A stretch of DNA of 64,000 nucleotides from NCBI GenBank assembly GCA_052379845.1, contig JBQTCF010000003.1. One strand, written 5' to 3'. Both the position numbers and the translations under genes were made by a program. Under the pieces are notes generated by a model. It saw nothing but the letters and a program-made list of their open reading frames with translations, searched no databases and was not told the DNA's origin. Positions 35,177 through 43,286 of this stretch are shown here, piece by piece; position 1 is the first letter of the stretch, and each line of letters opens with the position of its first letter. The stretch comes from Roseinatronobacter sp052379845. GTDB taxonomy: Bacteria > Pseudomonadota > Alphaproteobacteria > Rhodobacterales > Rhodobacteraceae.

Positions 35177-35238
35177 CATGGCCCGCGCGGGGGAAACATG
35201 CGGGGGCATTTTGATCATCCACCAAAAGGACCACCATC

Positions 35239-36162
35239 ATGACCAAAACAATCACTGGCCTTGCCGCCACATGTGCCGTTCTGATGTCCAGCGTTGCCCC
35301 TGCCGCCGCTGACTGGCGCGCGGATTTCGGCACCTACAATATTGGCCTGCTGGGCGGCGAGAATGAAGCCGACCGCCTGCGCCGCTATGATTGCTTTGCC
35401 GACCTGATGTCTGATGCGCTGGGTGTGCCTGTCGAATTGTTCCCCGCGTCGGATTATGCCGGTGTCATGCAGGGCCTGCTGGCGGGGCAACTGCATCAGG
35501 CGGGTGTGGGCGCATCGGCCTATGCGGGTGTGTATCTGCAAGACCCCGAAGCGGTTTCGCCACTGCTGACCACCAAGAATGTCGATGACAGCCTTGGGTA
35601 TTATGCTGTCATTTATGTAAGCGCTGACAGTGATGCCCATACGCTGGAAGACCTTGAAGGCATGTCGCTGGCCTATGCTGACCCGAATTCCACCTCGGGG
35701 TATCTGGTGCCGCGCGCCGAACTGGCCGCTGCCGGGATTGATGACACGACCTTTTTCAGCAGCACCGGCTTCGGGGGCGGGCATGAACAGGCGGTTATTG
35801 CTGTGCTGAACGGTCAATATGATGCAGGGGTCACCTGGACCTCGCTGATGGGCGAGGAATCCGAGGGCTACACCCGTGGCAATCTGCGCCGCATGGTTGA
35901 TAACGGCCTGCTGGACATGAGTGACATTCGCATTGTCTGGGAATCGAACCTGATCCCGAACGGGCCGACCATTTTCCGCAACGACCTTCCTGAAGAAGCC
36001 CGCGAACTGGCTGTCAACACGATGCTGAACCTGAAGGAGCAAGACCCCGCCTGTTACGCCGATACCGTGGGCGGCGACGGGAACGGGTATGCCGAAATCG
36101 ACCATTCCTTCTATCAGGGTATCGTTTCCATGCGCGAAGCCGAACTGGCGGGCTCGCGCTGA
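35239..36162 (+). CDS. phnD: Phosphonate ABC transporter substrate-binding protein (second copy)
   Basis: 307 residues with AAAAGGACC before the ATG. Signal peptide MTKTITGLAATCAVLMSSVA with cleavage near APAAA. It shares GLLGGENEADRLR, DYAGVMQGLLAGQL, AYADPNSTSGYLVPR and TGFGGGHEQAVIAVL with the first copy, but differs in the ligand-side loops (for example QAGVGASAYAGVYLQDPE). The two proteins therefore may bind different phosphonates while sharing PhnC/E. It is followed by a second terminator-like hairpin. Confidence 0.95.
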   Translation: MTKTITGLAATCAVLMSSVAPAAADWRADFGTYNIGLLGGENEADRLRRYDCFADLMSDALGVPVELFPASDYAGVMQGLLAGQLHQAGVGASAYAGVYLQDPEAVSPLLTTKNVDDSLGYYAVIYVSADSDAHTLEDLEGMSLAYADPNSTSGYLVPRAELAAAGIDDTTFFSSTGFGGGHEQAVIAVLNGQYDAGVTWTSLMGEESEGYTRGNLRRMVDNGLLDMSDIRIVWESNLIPNGPTIFRNDLPEEARELAVNTMLNLKEQDPACYADTVGGDGNGYAEIDHSFYQGIVSMREAELAGSR

Positions 36163-36181
36163 ACGCTATCCCCGAACCTGC

Positions 36182-36217
36182 GCAGGCTCTTGCAGTTGCA
36201 AGGGCCTGCCCCTTTTT
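36182..36217 (+). terminator. Terminator-like hairpin after second phnD
   Basis: GCAGGCTCTTGCA (36182-36194) pairs with TGCAAGGGCCTGC (36197-36209) as a 13-bp stem with one G-U pair, followed by CCCCTTTTT. The drawn loop is 2 nt, so the top two pairs probably open. As after the first phnD, it stands between a binding-protein gene and the ABC subunits. Confidence 0.65.
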
Positions 36218-36248
36218 CGCGGCCCCCGCCGCTGACAGGAGAGATTTC

Positions 36249-37067
36249 ATGCTGGAATTCAAGGGACTGACCAAACAGTTCAACAGCACCATCGCCGTCA
36301 AACCCGCGACACTTGCCATTCCTGACGGGCAGATGGTGGGCATTATCGGCCGCTCTGGCGCGGGGAAATCCACGCTTTTGCGCATGATCAACCGCCTGAA
36401 CGAACCATCAGGTGGGCAGATGCTGTTTCAGGGGCGCGACATCACCGCCCTGAAGGGGCGCGAGTTGCGCCAGTGGCGCAATGAATGCGCGATGGTGTTT
36501 CAGCAATTCAACCTTGTGGGCCGGCTGAACGTGATTACCAATGTCATGTCAGGGCGGTTGTTCCATCATGGGTTCGCCTCCTCGATGCTGGGGATATTCA
36601 CTGCAAAAGAACGCGCCTTCGCCATTCGCGCGCTGGACAGGCTGGGCATGGCGCATGTCGCGCTGCAACAGACCGACACATTGTCTGGCGGCCAGATGCA
36701 GCGCGTGGCGATTGCGCGCGCGCTGGTGCAGGAACCGCGCATCATGCTGGCGGATGAACCCATCGCCAGCCTTGACCCGCTGAACGCCAAGGTGGTGATG
36801 GACGCGCTGCGCGCCATCAACCGCGAAGACGGGCTGACGGTCATTTGCAACCTGCACACGCTGGACACTGCGCGCCAGTATTGCGACCGCATCATCGGCA
36901 TGCAGGATGGGGTCATCGTTTTTGACGGCACACCCGGCGAGTTGACGGATAAAGCGGCGCGCGAAATTTACGGCGCTGAAGCCGAAGAGGCCTTCTCCGA
37001 GGCGATGACATCAACCGCGCTGCGCCCCAAACCCGCCGCGCAGCCCGAAGCGCGCGTGGTGAACTGA
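36249..37067 (+). CDS. phnC: Phosphonate ABC transporter ATP-binding protein
   Basis: 272 residues with ACAGGAGAG before the ATG. Walker A GRSGAGKST (about residues 34-42), Q-loop VFQQFNLVGRL, signature LSGGQMQR, Walker B IMLADEPIASLDP and switch His in NLHTLD are all intact. It powers the PhnE permeases. It ends one base before the first phnE start. The tail of about 25 residues rich in Pro/Ala is beyond the usual PhnC core. Confidence 0.96.
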   Translation: MLEFKGLTKQFNSTIAVKPATLAIPDGQMVGIIGRSGAGKSTLLRMINRLNEPSGGQMLFQGRDITALKGRELRQWRNECAMVFQQFNLVGRLNVITNVMSGRLFHHGFASSMLGIFTAKERAFAIRALDRLGMAHVALQQTDTLSGGQMQRVAIARALVQEPRIMLADEPIASLDPLNAKVVMDALRAINREDGLTVICNLHTLDTARQYCDRIIGMQDGVIVFDGTPGELTDKAAREIYGAEAEEAFSEAMTSTALRPKPAAQPEARVVN

Positions 37068-37068
37068 C

Positions 37069-38001
37069 ATGGCCAGCCTTACGACAAACGGGCCACAAAA
37101 CGGCGCGGACCGCGACCCGGTTTCCCTGTTCGAAGGGCACCGCGCGCAGATGATCCGCGACCGCATGGTGGTCAATATCACGCTGGCGGTGCTGTTTCTG
37201 GCCTTTCTGGCGTGGTCGGTCTGGATTTCGCGCTTCACGCCGGACCGTCTGGCAACAGGTATCCCGCGCATATTTGAATATTTCGGCACGGTCATTCCGG
37301 CGCTGCAATGGGATGTCCTGTTCGACGCCCGTAACGAGGCGGGCCGCTTTCCTGCAGGGTCACTGGGCTATTGGTATAATGATTTCTGGAAATACCTGCG
37401 CCTGATCTGGGAAACCATCCTGATGGCGCTGACGGCCACATTGCTGGGCACAGGGCTGGCGGTGGTGCTGTCGTTTCTGGCGGCGCGCAATTGCACGCCC
37501 TACCCATGGATGGGCGCAGCCGCGCGGCGGTTTCTGGAATTCTGCCGCGGGGTTCCCGAAATCCTGTTCGCGCTGATTTTGGTGTTCGCCGTGGGTATTG
37601 GCCCGCTGGCCGGGGTGCTGGCCATCACAATTCACGCCACGGGCGCGCTGGGCAAGCTGTTCTCGGAGGTGAATGAAAATGCCTCCATGCGGCCAGTGGA
37701 TGGCATCAAGGCCGTGGGCGGGTCATGGTTTGAACAGATGCGCTATGGCATCCTGCCGCAAGTGCTGCCCAATTTCACATCCTACGCGCTTTGGCGGTTT
37801 GAAATCAATGTGCGCGCATCGGCGGTGGTGGGGTTTGTGGGGGCAGGCGGCATTGGCGCCGAACTGAGCCACACAATCAGCTTCTATTCTGATGACCGGG
37901 TTACGGCTGTGTTGATCCTGATTGTTCTGACAGTCACCATGATTGACCTGCTGTCCGAACGCCTGCGCCATGCATTGATCGGCAAGGAGAACATGAAATG
38001 A
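37069..38001 (+). CDS. phnE: Phosphonate ABC transporter permease (first PhnE)
   Basis: 310 residues with a 35-residue cytoplasmic N-terminus and about six transmembrane segments. The permease EAA-type loop reads NASMRPVDGIKAVGGSWFEQ, and GFVGAGGIGAEL follows, as in PhnE. Its end overlaps the second phnE by ATGA, so the two form a heterodimeric channel as seen in many alphaproteobacterial phn systems. Confidence 0.94.
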   Translation: MASLTTNGPQNGADRDPVSLFEGHRAQMIRDRMVVNITLAVLFLAFLAWSVWISRFTPDRLATGIPRIFEYFGTVIPALQWDVLFDARNEAGRFPAGSLGYWYNDFWKYLRLIWETILMALTATLLGTGLAVVLSFLAARNCTPYPWMGAAARRFLEFCRGVPEILFALILVFAVGIGPLAGVLAITIHATGALGKLFSEVNENASMRPVDGIKAVGGSWFEQMRYGILPQVLPNFTSYALWRFEINVRASAVVGFVGAGGIGAELSHTISFYSDDRVTAVLILIVLTVTMIDLLSERLRHALIGKENMK

Positions 38002-38855
38002 GCACGCTTGCCTTCGCAGCAGTAACCCAGGCCGATATTGCGGCCCTGCGCAAACGCAATCCGCAAGCCTTCAGCGACCCGTTTGCAACAACCCTCAAAG
38101 TGCTGAGTTGGGCGGGGATCATCCTGTATCTGGCATGGTCGTTGCATTTCTTCGAAATCGGCAAATTGCTAAGCGCATCGGACAGGGTATGGATGCTGCT
38201 GCGCCGTATGGTCATTTGGCAGGACATGGCCAGTTGGCAATATGGCAATATCTACAAAGGGATCGCGCAAACTGTTGCAATGGCCTTCCTTGGCACGCTG
38301 CTGGGCACCATCTTTGCGCTGGGGATTGCGTTTTTCGCGGCGCGAAACACCATGCCGGTGGGGATCATCCGCCATGCGGTGCGCCGGGTGCTGGATGTGT
38401 TCCGTGGCATCGATTCCGTGGTCTGGGGCCTTGTTTTTGTGCGGGCGGTGGGCCTTGGGCCATTGGCGGGTGTGCTGGCAATCTGGATTTCGGATATGGG
38501 AAATCTGGCCAAACTGTATTCCGAAGCCATTGAGAATATCGACCGCAAACAGGTTGAAGGGGTGCGCGCCACAGGCGCTGATACCGGGCGCATCATCCGC
38601 TACGGATACCTGCCGCAAATCTTGCCGGTATTCATTTCACTGTCGCTGTATTCCTTCGAATCCTCGACCCGGTCAGCGACCATTCTGGGGCTTGTTGGCG
38701 CTGGCGGAATCGGGATGATCATCATTGAGCGCTTTCGCGCAGGGTTGTTTGACCAGGTGGCGTTTGTGGTGCTGAATGTGCTGGTGGTGATTGCGGTGAT
38801 CGATTGGGCGTCGGGGCTGATCCGCAAGCGGTTCATCGGCGAGCGCGGCCACTGA
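37998..38855 (+). CDS. phnE: Phosphonate ABC transporter permease (second PhnE)
   Basis: 285 residues, about six transmembrane segments. The EAA-type loop contains NIDRKQVEGVRATGADTGR and is followed by LGLVGAGGIGMIIIE near the C-terminus. The start overlaps the first phnE stop. It completes the importer PhnD/D-C-E-E. Confidence 0.94.
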   Translation: MSTLAFAAVTQADIAALRKRNPQAFSDPFATTLKVLSWAGIILYLAWSLHFFEIGKLLSASDRVWMLLRRMVIWQDMASWQYGNIYKGIAQTVAMAFLGTLLGTIFALGIAFFAARNTMPVGIIRHAVRRVLDVFRGIDSVVWGLVFVRAVGLGPLAGVLAIWISDMGNLAKLYSEAIENIDRKQVEGVRATGADTGRIIRYGYLPQILPVFISLSLYSFESSTRSATILGLVGAGGIGMIIIERFRAGLFDQVAFVVLNVLVVIAVIDWASGLIRKRFIGERGH

Positions 38856-38880
38856 GCCGCGCGCGCTGTGCCGGATTGTT

Positions 38881-38920
38881 CCCGCCGGTGCCTCCGGCGG
38901 GGATATTTTTGCCAGAATGA
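38881..38920 (+). terminator. Hairpin with GGATATTTTT motif before SDR gene
   Basis: CCCGCCGG (38881-38888) pairs with CCGGCGGG (38894-38901), followed by GATATTTTTGCCAGAATGAAAG. The hairpin plus T-run resembles an intrinsic terminator after phnE. The same downstream block occurs in weaker form at 46650-46675 (GAGTATTTTTGACAAGATGAAGG) before phnL. I remember this motif as common in intergenic DNA of Rhodobacteraceae. Confidence 0.6.
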
Positions 38921-38930
38921 AAGCAGGGGC

Positions 38931-39578
38931 ATGCATATTGTGATTACAGGGGTGGCGCGCGGGATTGGCCGTGAACTGGCTGTGCAGGCGGTGGCGCGCG
39001 GCTGGCAGGTGACGGGCACTGTGCGGCGCGCAGGCGACGCGCCAGAGGGTGTGCGCGAGATCCTTGCGGATATGTCGTATCCCGGCGACCTGCACGCGAT
39101 TGGCCCGCAGCTTGGTGCAGTGGATGTGCTTATCAACAATGCGGGCGTGATCGGGCCTGAGCGGCAATCAACGCTGGAGATGGATTTTGAGGGGTTTGCA
39201 CAGGCCTTCATGGTTAATACCATGGCGCCGCTGGCTGTTGCCCAAGCCGTGCTGTCGCAGATGAAAGCGGGCGGGCGTATTCTGACAATATCAAGTCAGA
39301 TGGCGTGGATGGGGTATGCCAAATCGGACCGCATTGCCTATCGCGCGTCCAAGGTGGCGGTCAACAAGGTGATGCAGGGGCTGGCCACGGACCTGCGTGC
39401 GCGCAGTATTGCCGTGGCGCTGATTGACCCGGGATGGGTGCGCACTGACATGGGCGGGCCGGAGGCCGAGGAGGACCCCGCCTGTGTGGCGCGCGGGATA
39501 CTGGATATTGCAAATACGCTGGATATGGCCCGCACTGGCCGTTTTCTGCATTGGAGCGGCAAGGAGCGCGATTTCTGA
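38931..39578 (+). CDS. SDR-family oxidoreductase in the phn transport operon
   Basis: 215 residues from ATG 38931 (MHIVITGVARGIGRELAVQA). Rossmann motif TGVARGIGR, NNAG in LINNAGVIG, catalytic Ser in TISSQM and Tyr/Lys in AYRASKVAVNK. Short for an SDR because the substrate loop is reduced. It shares a base with the start of the hexapeptide transferase gene (TGATG), so the two are coupled, and follows phnE after a hairpin. SDRs are not part of the core C-P lyase pathway; a role in pre- or post-processing a phosphonate side chain is an inference from place only. Confidence 0.85.
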   Translation: MHIVITGVARGIGRELAVQAVARGWQVTGTVRRAGDAPEGVREILADMSYPGDLHAIGPQLGAVDVLINNAGVIGPERQSTLEMDFEGFAQAFMVNTMAPLAVAQAVLSQMKAGGRILTISSQMAWMGYAKSDRIAYRASKVAVNKVMQGLATDLRARSIAVALIDPGWVRTDMGGPEAEEDPACVARGILDIANTLDMARTGRFLHWSGKERDF

Positions 39579-40210
39579 TGACACGGCAGCTTTCGCCTGA
39601 TGGGGCGCTGATCCATCCTGATTGCAAGATGACCGACAGTTACCTGGGGGCCTATACCGAGATTGGGGCGGGCACGGTTTTATCAAATACCCGCATGGGC
39701 GATTACAGCTATTGTGCGCGGGGCTGTGACATTGCCAATGCCGATATTGGCAAATTCGTCAATATTGCCGCCAATGTGCGCATTGGTCCCACTGACCACC
39801 CGATGGACCGCGCAAGCCTGCATCATTTCCTGTACAGGTCCAACCTGTATTGGGAAGAAGAAGCGCAGGATGGGGTGTTTTTCGAGGCACGTGCGGCGCG
39901 GCGGGTGCGGATCGGGCATGATGTCTGGATCGGGCATGGTGCGATCATCCGCCCTGATGTCACCATTGGCAACGGCGCTGTGGTCGGGGCGGGCGCGGTT
40001 GTGACGCGCGATGTGGCGCCCTATACCATTGTGGTGGGGGTCCCCGCCGAGAAGCTGCGCCGCCGCTTTCCCAAGCAGGTTTCGCGCCGGCTGGAAGCGC
40101 TGGCGTGGTGGGATTGGGACCATGAGCGGTTGCGCATGGCCCTAAGCGATTTCCGCCATCTGGAGGTCGAGGCCTTTGTGGCGAAATATGAGGAGGTGAC
40201 GCTGCATTGA
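39578..40210 (+). CDS. Hexapeptide-repeat acetyltransferase-like phosphonate metabolism protein
   Basis: 210 residues from ATG 39578, overlapping the SDR stop. Left-handed beta-helix repeats run from about residue 15 (ADIGKFVNIAANVRIGPTDH) to residue 160 (IGNGAVVGAGAVVTRDVAPY), with the xenobiotic-acetyltransferase His in TDHPMDRASLHHF. This family is often found in alphaproteobacterial phn clusters and may acetylate aminophosphonates, the role filled by PhnO elsewhere; that is inference. It ends 10 bp before the convergent NUDIX gene. Confidence 0.82.
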   Translation: MTRQLSPDGALIHPDCKMTDSYLGAYTEIGAGTVLSNTRMGDYSYCARGCDIANADIGKFVNIAANVRIGPTDHPMDRASLHHFLYRSNLYWEEEAQDGVFFEARAARRVRIGHDVWIGHGAIIRPDVTIGNGAVVGAGAVVTRDVAPYTIVVGVPAEKLRRRFPKQVSRRLEALAWWDWDHERLRMALSDFRHLEVEAFVAKYEEVTLH

Positions 40211-40220
40211 GGGGCAGGTG

Positions 40221-40781
40221 TCATGCCGCCAGCGCGTGTTCGGTCAGTTTGGCAAGGAACCGTTCCAGATGAGGGTCGCTGTCATCAAGGGGCGCGTCGT
40301 CGAACTGGAACCAGCGCATATTGCGGTATTCGCGGGGGTCATAGGCGGGGATCTGGCCTGCATGCCCCTGCAGCGGATACCACAGCGCCACATCTTCATG
40401 CGGGTTTGCGCCGATGGTTTCAGCGATGGTCAGGAACACTGGCCCATCGCGCAGGAAACAGGCATGCATGCGCAATTCTTCAAGGCATTCGCGGCGCACT
40501 GTGTCACGCGGGTGTTCACCCGGTTCCACATGCCCGCCCGGCGGCAGCCACAAACCCGAACTGATATGGTCACCCAGCAGGATATGTCCTTGATCCACCA
40601 CGGGAAAGTAACTGACCAGATGCATGGGCGGGGTCGCTGGAGGGTGGGTGCGGCACAAAACGGCCCCCGAGCGCGCCCAGTCGCGCGCGCGGGCCAGATG
40701 GTCGATTTCCAACAGGTCGACAGGGCGGATCAGCCGCAATTCGGCGTCTATGATGCTGGCATAGGTCATGGGCAGGATCAT
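40221..40781 (-). CDS. NUDIX hydrolase
   Basis: 186 residues from ATG 40781, which overlaps the stop of the phnM paralogue as ATGA. An N-terminal helical part of about 50 residues precedes the NUDIX domain. The NUDIX box is GGHVEPGEHPRDTVRRECLEEL (given whole at residues 98-118, key residues G, E, RE and EE all present). It cleaves a nucleoside diphosphate-X type bond. Its strict coupling with a PhnM-family diphosphatase suggests it acts on a phosphoribosyl or sugar diphosphate of the same pathway. The substrate is not known. Confidence 0.88.
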   Translation of the reverse strand: MILPMTYASIIDAELRLIRPVDLLEIDHLARARDWARSGAVLCRTHPPATPPMHLVSYFPVVDQGHILLGDHISSGLWLPPGGHVEPGEHPRDTVRRECLEELRMHACFLRDGPVFLTIAETIGANPHEDVALWYPLQGHAGQIPAYDPREYRNMRWFQFDDAPLDDSDPHLERFLAKLTEHALAA

Positions 40782-41959
40782 TGCGCGGCAAGCGCAAGGC
40801 AGGGGCGCGCCGTGACGAACCGTCGTGCCGCTTCGGCGCTGGCATAGGTGATCTTGCCATTGGCGATCGTGGCCTCGATCCGGCGGGTGTTGGGGTTCAT
40901 GACCACCAGATCGGCGCGCTGGCCGGGGCACAGCCTGCCGCGGTCACCCAGACCCATGATAGCCGCCGGGCGGGTTGAGATCATTTCCCAGGCATGCGCG
41001 AAACTGAGTGCGCGGGCATCGGCAATGGTCCAGGCGGCCTGTGCCAGGGCGGGGATGTAGTAATCCGAGATCAGCGCATCGCACAGCCCGTCTTCGACCA
41101 GGTCCATGGCCGCGATATTGCCCGATTGAGAGCCGCCGCGCACGATATTGGGCGCACCCATCAAGACAGGTTCGCCCGCAGCGCGCGCGGCCTGTGCGGC
41201 GTCCACGCTGGTGGGAAATTCACATACCCGCGCCCCGATCCCGCGAAAGAAGGCGCGCGTGGCCGCGTCCGGGTCGTCATGGGAGCCAAGTGTAACACCA
41301 TGGGCGCGCAAGTCTGCGGCCAGCGCGCGCAAGAAGGCCGGAATTTCGGGATCGGCCTTTTTGGCGGCATGCACGATGGCAAGCAGCGCTTCGGGGTCAT
41401 GGCCGTTCTGGGCGGCCCAGTTGGCAAAGCGCGCGGGCGCTTTTTGCGCCAGTTCCACCGCTTCGGGCAGGTGATTGTTGAAGATGATGTAATCAAGGTG
41501 GAAATCGCGCACCACGCCCATCAGGGCTGCATGATCATCCGGCATGTGGGTTTCAAACCGCAGCTGGATGCGGATGTCTGCGCCAAGCCGGTGGGCGATC
41601 TGGCGGCGCGCGTCCAGCAGGGCCACGGCCTCGTCAGGGCTGCGAGAGCCGCCTTCCCATGACCAGCTTTGGGCAAACCACGCAGTTGTCACGCCGTTCG
41701 TGGCCAGTTCCGCATCAGCGGCCTGCAAGGCGTGGCGCTTGTCAAACGGGGCTGTGGGGCGGGGGCGGATATGGCGTTCAAACCCGTCGCCATGCAGGTC
41801 AACGATGCCCGGCAGCAGCCAGTAGCCCGACATGTCAACATCATGACTGGCACTGCCCGTGGCCCCGAAGGTTGCGCCGTCCAGTGTCAGGTCGCCATCA
41901 TCAAGGGTGGAGTCGATCAACGACAGCGCGCCGGTCAGGCGCAGATTGGGATGTGGCAT
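40778..41959 (-). CDS. phnM: PhnM-family amidohydrolase (divergent second PhnM)
   Basis: 393 residues from ATG 41959 (AAAGGAAGC upstream). Amidohydrolase fold of the PhnM type, which removes pyrophosphate from ribose-1-phosphonate 5-triphosphate. Metal-site segments are kept: VDLHGDGFERH, RFETH, NNH, LGSHDDPD, MGAPNIVRGGSQSGN and ISDYYIPAL. The block SLMDHxPGQRQF of canonical PhnM (present in the gene at 48661) is missing, and HTDN reads HGDG. It could act on a different intermediate or be a less specific isoenzyme. A near-consensus Pho box lies 43 bp upstream. Confidence 0.85.
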   Translation of the reverse strand: MPHPNLRLTGALSLIDSTLDDGDLTLDGATFGATGSASHDVDMSGYWLLPGIVDLHGDGFERHIRPRPTAPFDKRHALQAADAELATNGVTTAWFAQSWSWEGGSRSPDEAVALLDARRQIAHRLGADIRIQLRFETHMPDDHAALMGVVRDFHLDYIIFNNHLPEAVELAQKAPARFANWAAQNGHDPEALLAIVHAAKKADPEIPAFLRALAADLRAHGVTLGSHDDPDAATRAFFRGIGARVCEFPTSVDAAQAARAAGEPVLMGAPNIVRGGSQSGNIAAMDLVEDGLCDALISDYYIPALAQAAWTIADARALSFAHAWEMISTRPAAIMGLGDRGRLCPGQRADLVVMNPNTRRIEATIANGKITYASAEAARRFVTARPCLALAAQ

Positions 41960-42002
41960 GGCAAGCTTCCTTTGCATTTTGGCCGCCGGATACCGCAGCT
42001 AT

Positions 42003-42020
42003 ATGGCAGTTGCATGACAG
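42003..42020 (-). promoter_or_regulatory. Candidate Pho box upstream of the phnM paralogue
   Basis: Read on the minus strand, CTGTCAT-GCAA-CTGCCAT matches the PhoB repeat at 13 of 14 positions with the proper 4-nt spacer. It lies between the phnF stop and the phnM paralogue start, giving this gene and the NUDIX gene a promoter separate from phnF. Confidence 0.75.
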
Positions 42021-42034
42021 CCCGCACAGCTTGG

Positions 42035-42757
42035 TTATTCAAGCACCAATTCGACGCGTGCGCCCACGAAAAAGGTGCGCCCGTATTCCACGGGCGTGCC
42101 GCTTGGGTCAATATTGATCGATTCAGACAGGATCAGGGCATCGCCTGTGGCAATTTGCAAATGGCGCGCCTGCACTGCGTCGGCATTATGGCCGGTCAGG
42201 CGGGTGGATTTGCGCGTATAGTCGCGGACGCCCACCTGCGCCAGCGCAGCGGTGACTGACCCATGGTCGCGCAGCGCGCTGGCAAGGGCGGGGAATTGCG
42301 TGGCGCAAAAGCACGCGCGCGACAGTGATACGGGCAGATCATCGGCAAAACTGACAGACTCGGCCACATGAACCGGTGCACCGGGCGACAGCCCAAGCGC
42401 CTGTGCTTCAGTTGTGCTGGCGCTTTGCACCCCCAGATGCAGCAACCGCCGCGACGGGGTGCGCCCTGCCGACAACAGGTTCTGACGAAACCGTGTGCGT
42501 GTGCCAATCTGGTAGGGAACTGGTGTTGCGCGCACGAACACACCCGCGCCACGGCGGGGTTGCACCAGTCCTTCGCTGGCCAGTTGGGACAGGGCGCGCC
42601 GGATGGTGTGGCGGTTCACGTCAAAACGCTGCGCCAGTTCGGCTTCGGTGGGCAGGCGGGCCCCTGCGCGAAAGGCCCCTTGCGCAATTTCTGTGCGCAC
42701 GGTGTCATATATGCTTTGCCACAGGGCGGCAGGTTTGAGGGCGGCAGGTTTGGTCAT
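42035..42757 (-). CDS. phnF: Phosphonate metabolism regulator PhnF (GntR/HutC type)
   Basis: 240 residues. Winged HTH about residues 10-75 (LPTEAELAQRFDVNRHTIRR), then a UTRA effector domain (about 95-235) with the RFRQNLL and GVRDYTRKSTRL segments typical of PhnF. Divergent from phnGHIJKLN across 88 bp, where a tandem half-site is found. It probably represses the C-P lyase operon and is released by a phosphonate or pathway phosphate ester. Confidence 0.93.
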   Translation of the reverse strand: MTKPAALKPAALWQSIYDTVRTEIAQGAFRAGARLPTEAELAQRFDVNRHTIRRALSQLASEGLVQPRRGAGVFVRATPVPYQIGTRTRFRQNLLSAGRTPSRRLLHLGVQSASTTEAQALGLSPGAPVHVAESVSFADDLPVSLSRACFCATQFPALASALRDHGSVTAALAQVGVRDYTRKSTRLTGHNADAVQARHLQIATGDALILSESINIDPSGTPVEYGRTFFVGARVELVLE

Positions 42758-42809
42758 GTCGTGAAACTTTCATAAAAATCCTTTTGAATATAGCGTGTAA
42801 AACCTGTAT

Positions 42810-42825
42810 TTGTCTAGTTGTATAG
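42810..42825. promoter_or_regulatory. Candidate PhnF operator (tandem TTGTnTAG)
   Basis: TTGTCTAG and TTGTATAG stand head to tail without spacer, 21 bp before phnG. TTGTATAGAACA resembles the TGGTATAGACCA site I recall for mycobacterial PhnF. A weak -35 TTGAAT (42784) and -10 TATTTG (42807) would place the site over the promoter, fitting repression. Confidence 0.5.
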
Positions 42826-42845
42826 AACAGTTGAAAGCCCAGACC

Positions 42846-43286
42846 ATGACTTCTGAACCTTTTGCCCGCCGTGACTGGATGGGCCTGATTGCGCGCGCGC
42901 CGCTGGCGCTGCTGGATGCGCATTGGCCTGATGATCCGCCCGCCTTTGTATGGCTGCGCGCGCCCGAAATGGGCGCGATGATGGTGCAGGGCCGCGCCGG
43001 TGCAGTGGGTGCTGCGTTCAATCTGGGCGAGGTGACGGTGACCCGCGCTTCGGTGCGGCTGGAATGCGGCACTGTGGGCCATGCGCTTGTGCAGGGGCGC
43101 AGCCCGCGCAAGGCAGAACGCGCAGCCCTTCTGGATGCGCTGTTGCAGACAGGGGCAGGGGCGGGGCTTCAGGCGCGCGTGCTGGCCCCCTTGCAAAATG
43201 CCGAAACCCAACAGGCCGAGGGTCGCGCCCGCCGCGCGGCCGCGACCAAGGTTGATTTCTTCACATTGGTTCGGGGGGAAGCATGA
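42846..43286 (+). CDS. phnG: C-P lyase core subunit PhnG
   Basis: 146 residues from ATG 42846 (the in-frame codon at 42810 falls in the operator). PhnG signs: RRDWMGLIARAP at the N-terminus, VRLECGTVGHALVQGRSPRKAERAALLDAL (in parts, about 70-98) and the basic end RRAAATKVDFFTLVRG. It forms the PhnG2H2I2J2 core. First gene of the operon; its stop overlaps the phnH start as ATGA. Confidence 0.95.
   Translation: MTSEPFARRDWMGLIARAPLALLDAHWPDDPPAFVWLRAPEMGAMMVQGRAGAVGAAFNLGEVTVTRASVRLECGTVGHALVQGRSPRKAERAALLDALLQTGAGAGLQARVLAPLQNAETQQAEGRARRAAATKVDFFTLVRGEA

Noticed and set aside
42767..42784. CTTTCAT-AAAA-... before phnG as a fourth Pho box
   Set aside because: The first half matches 6 of 7 but the second half only 2 of 7.
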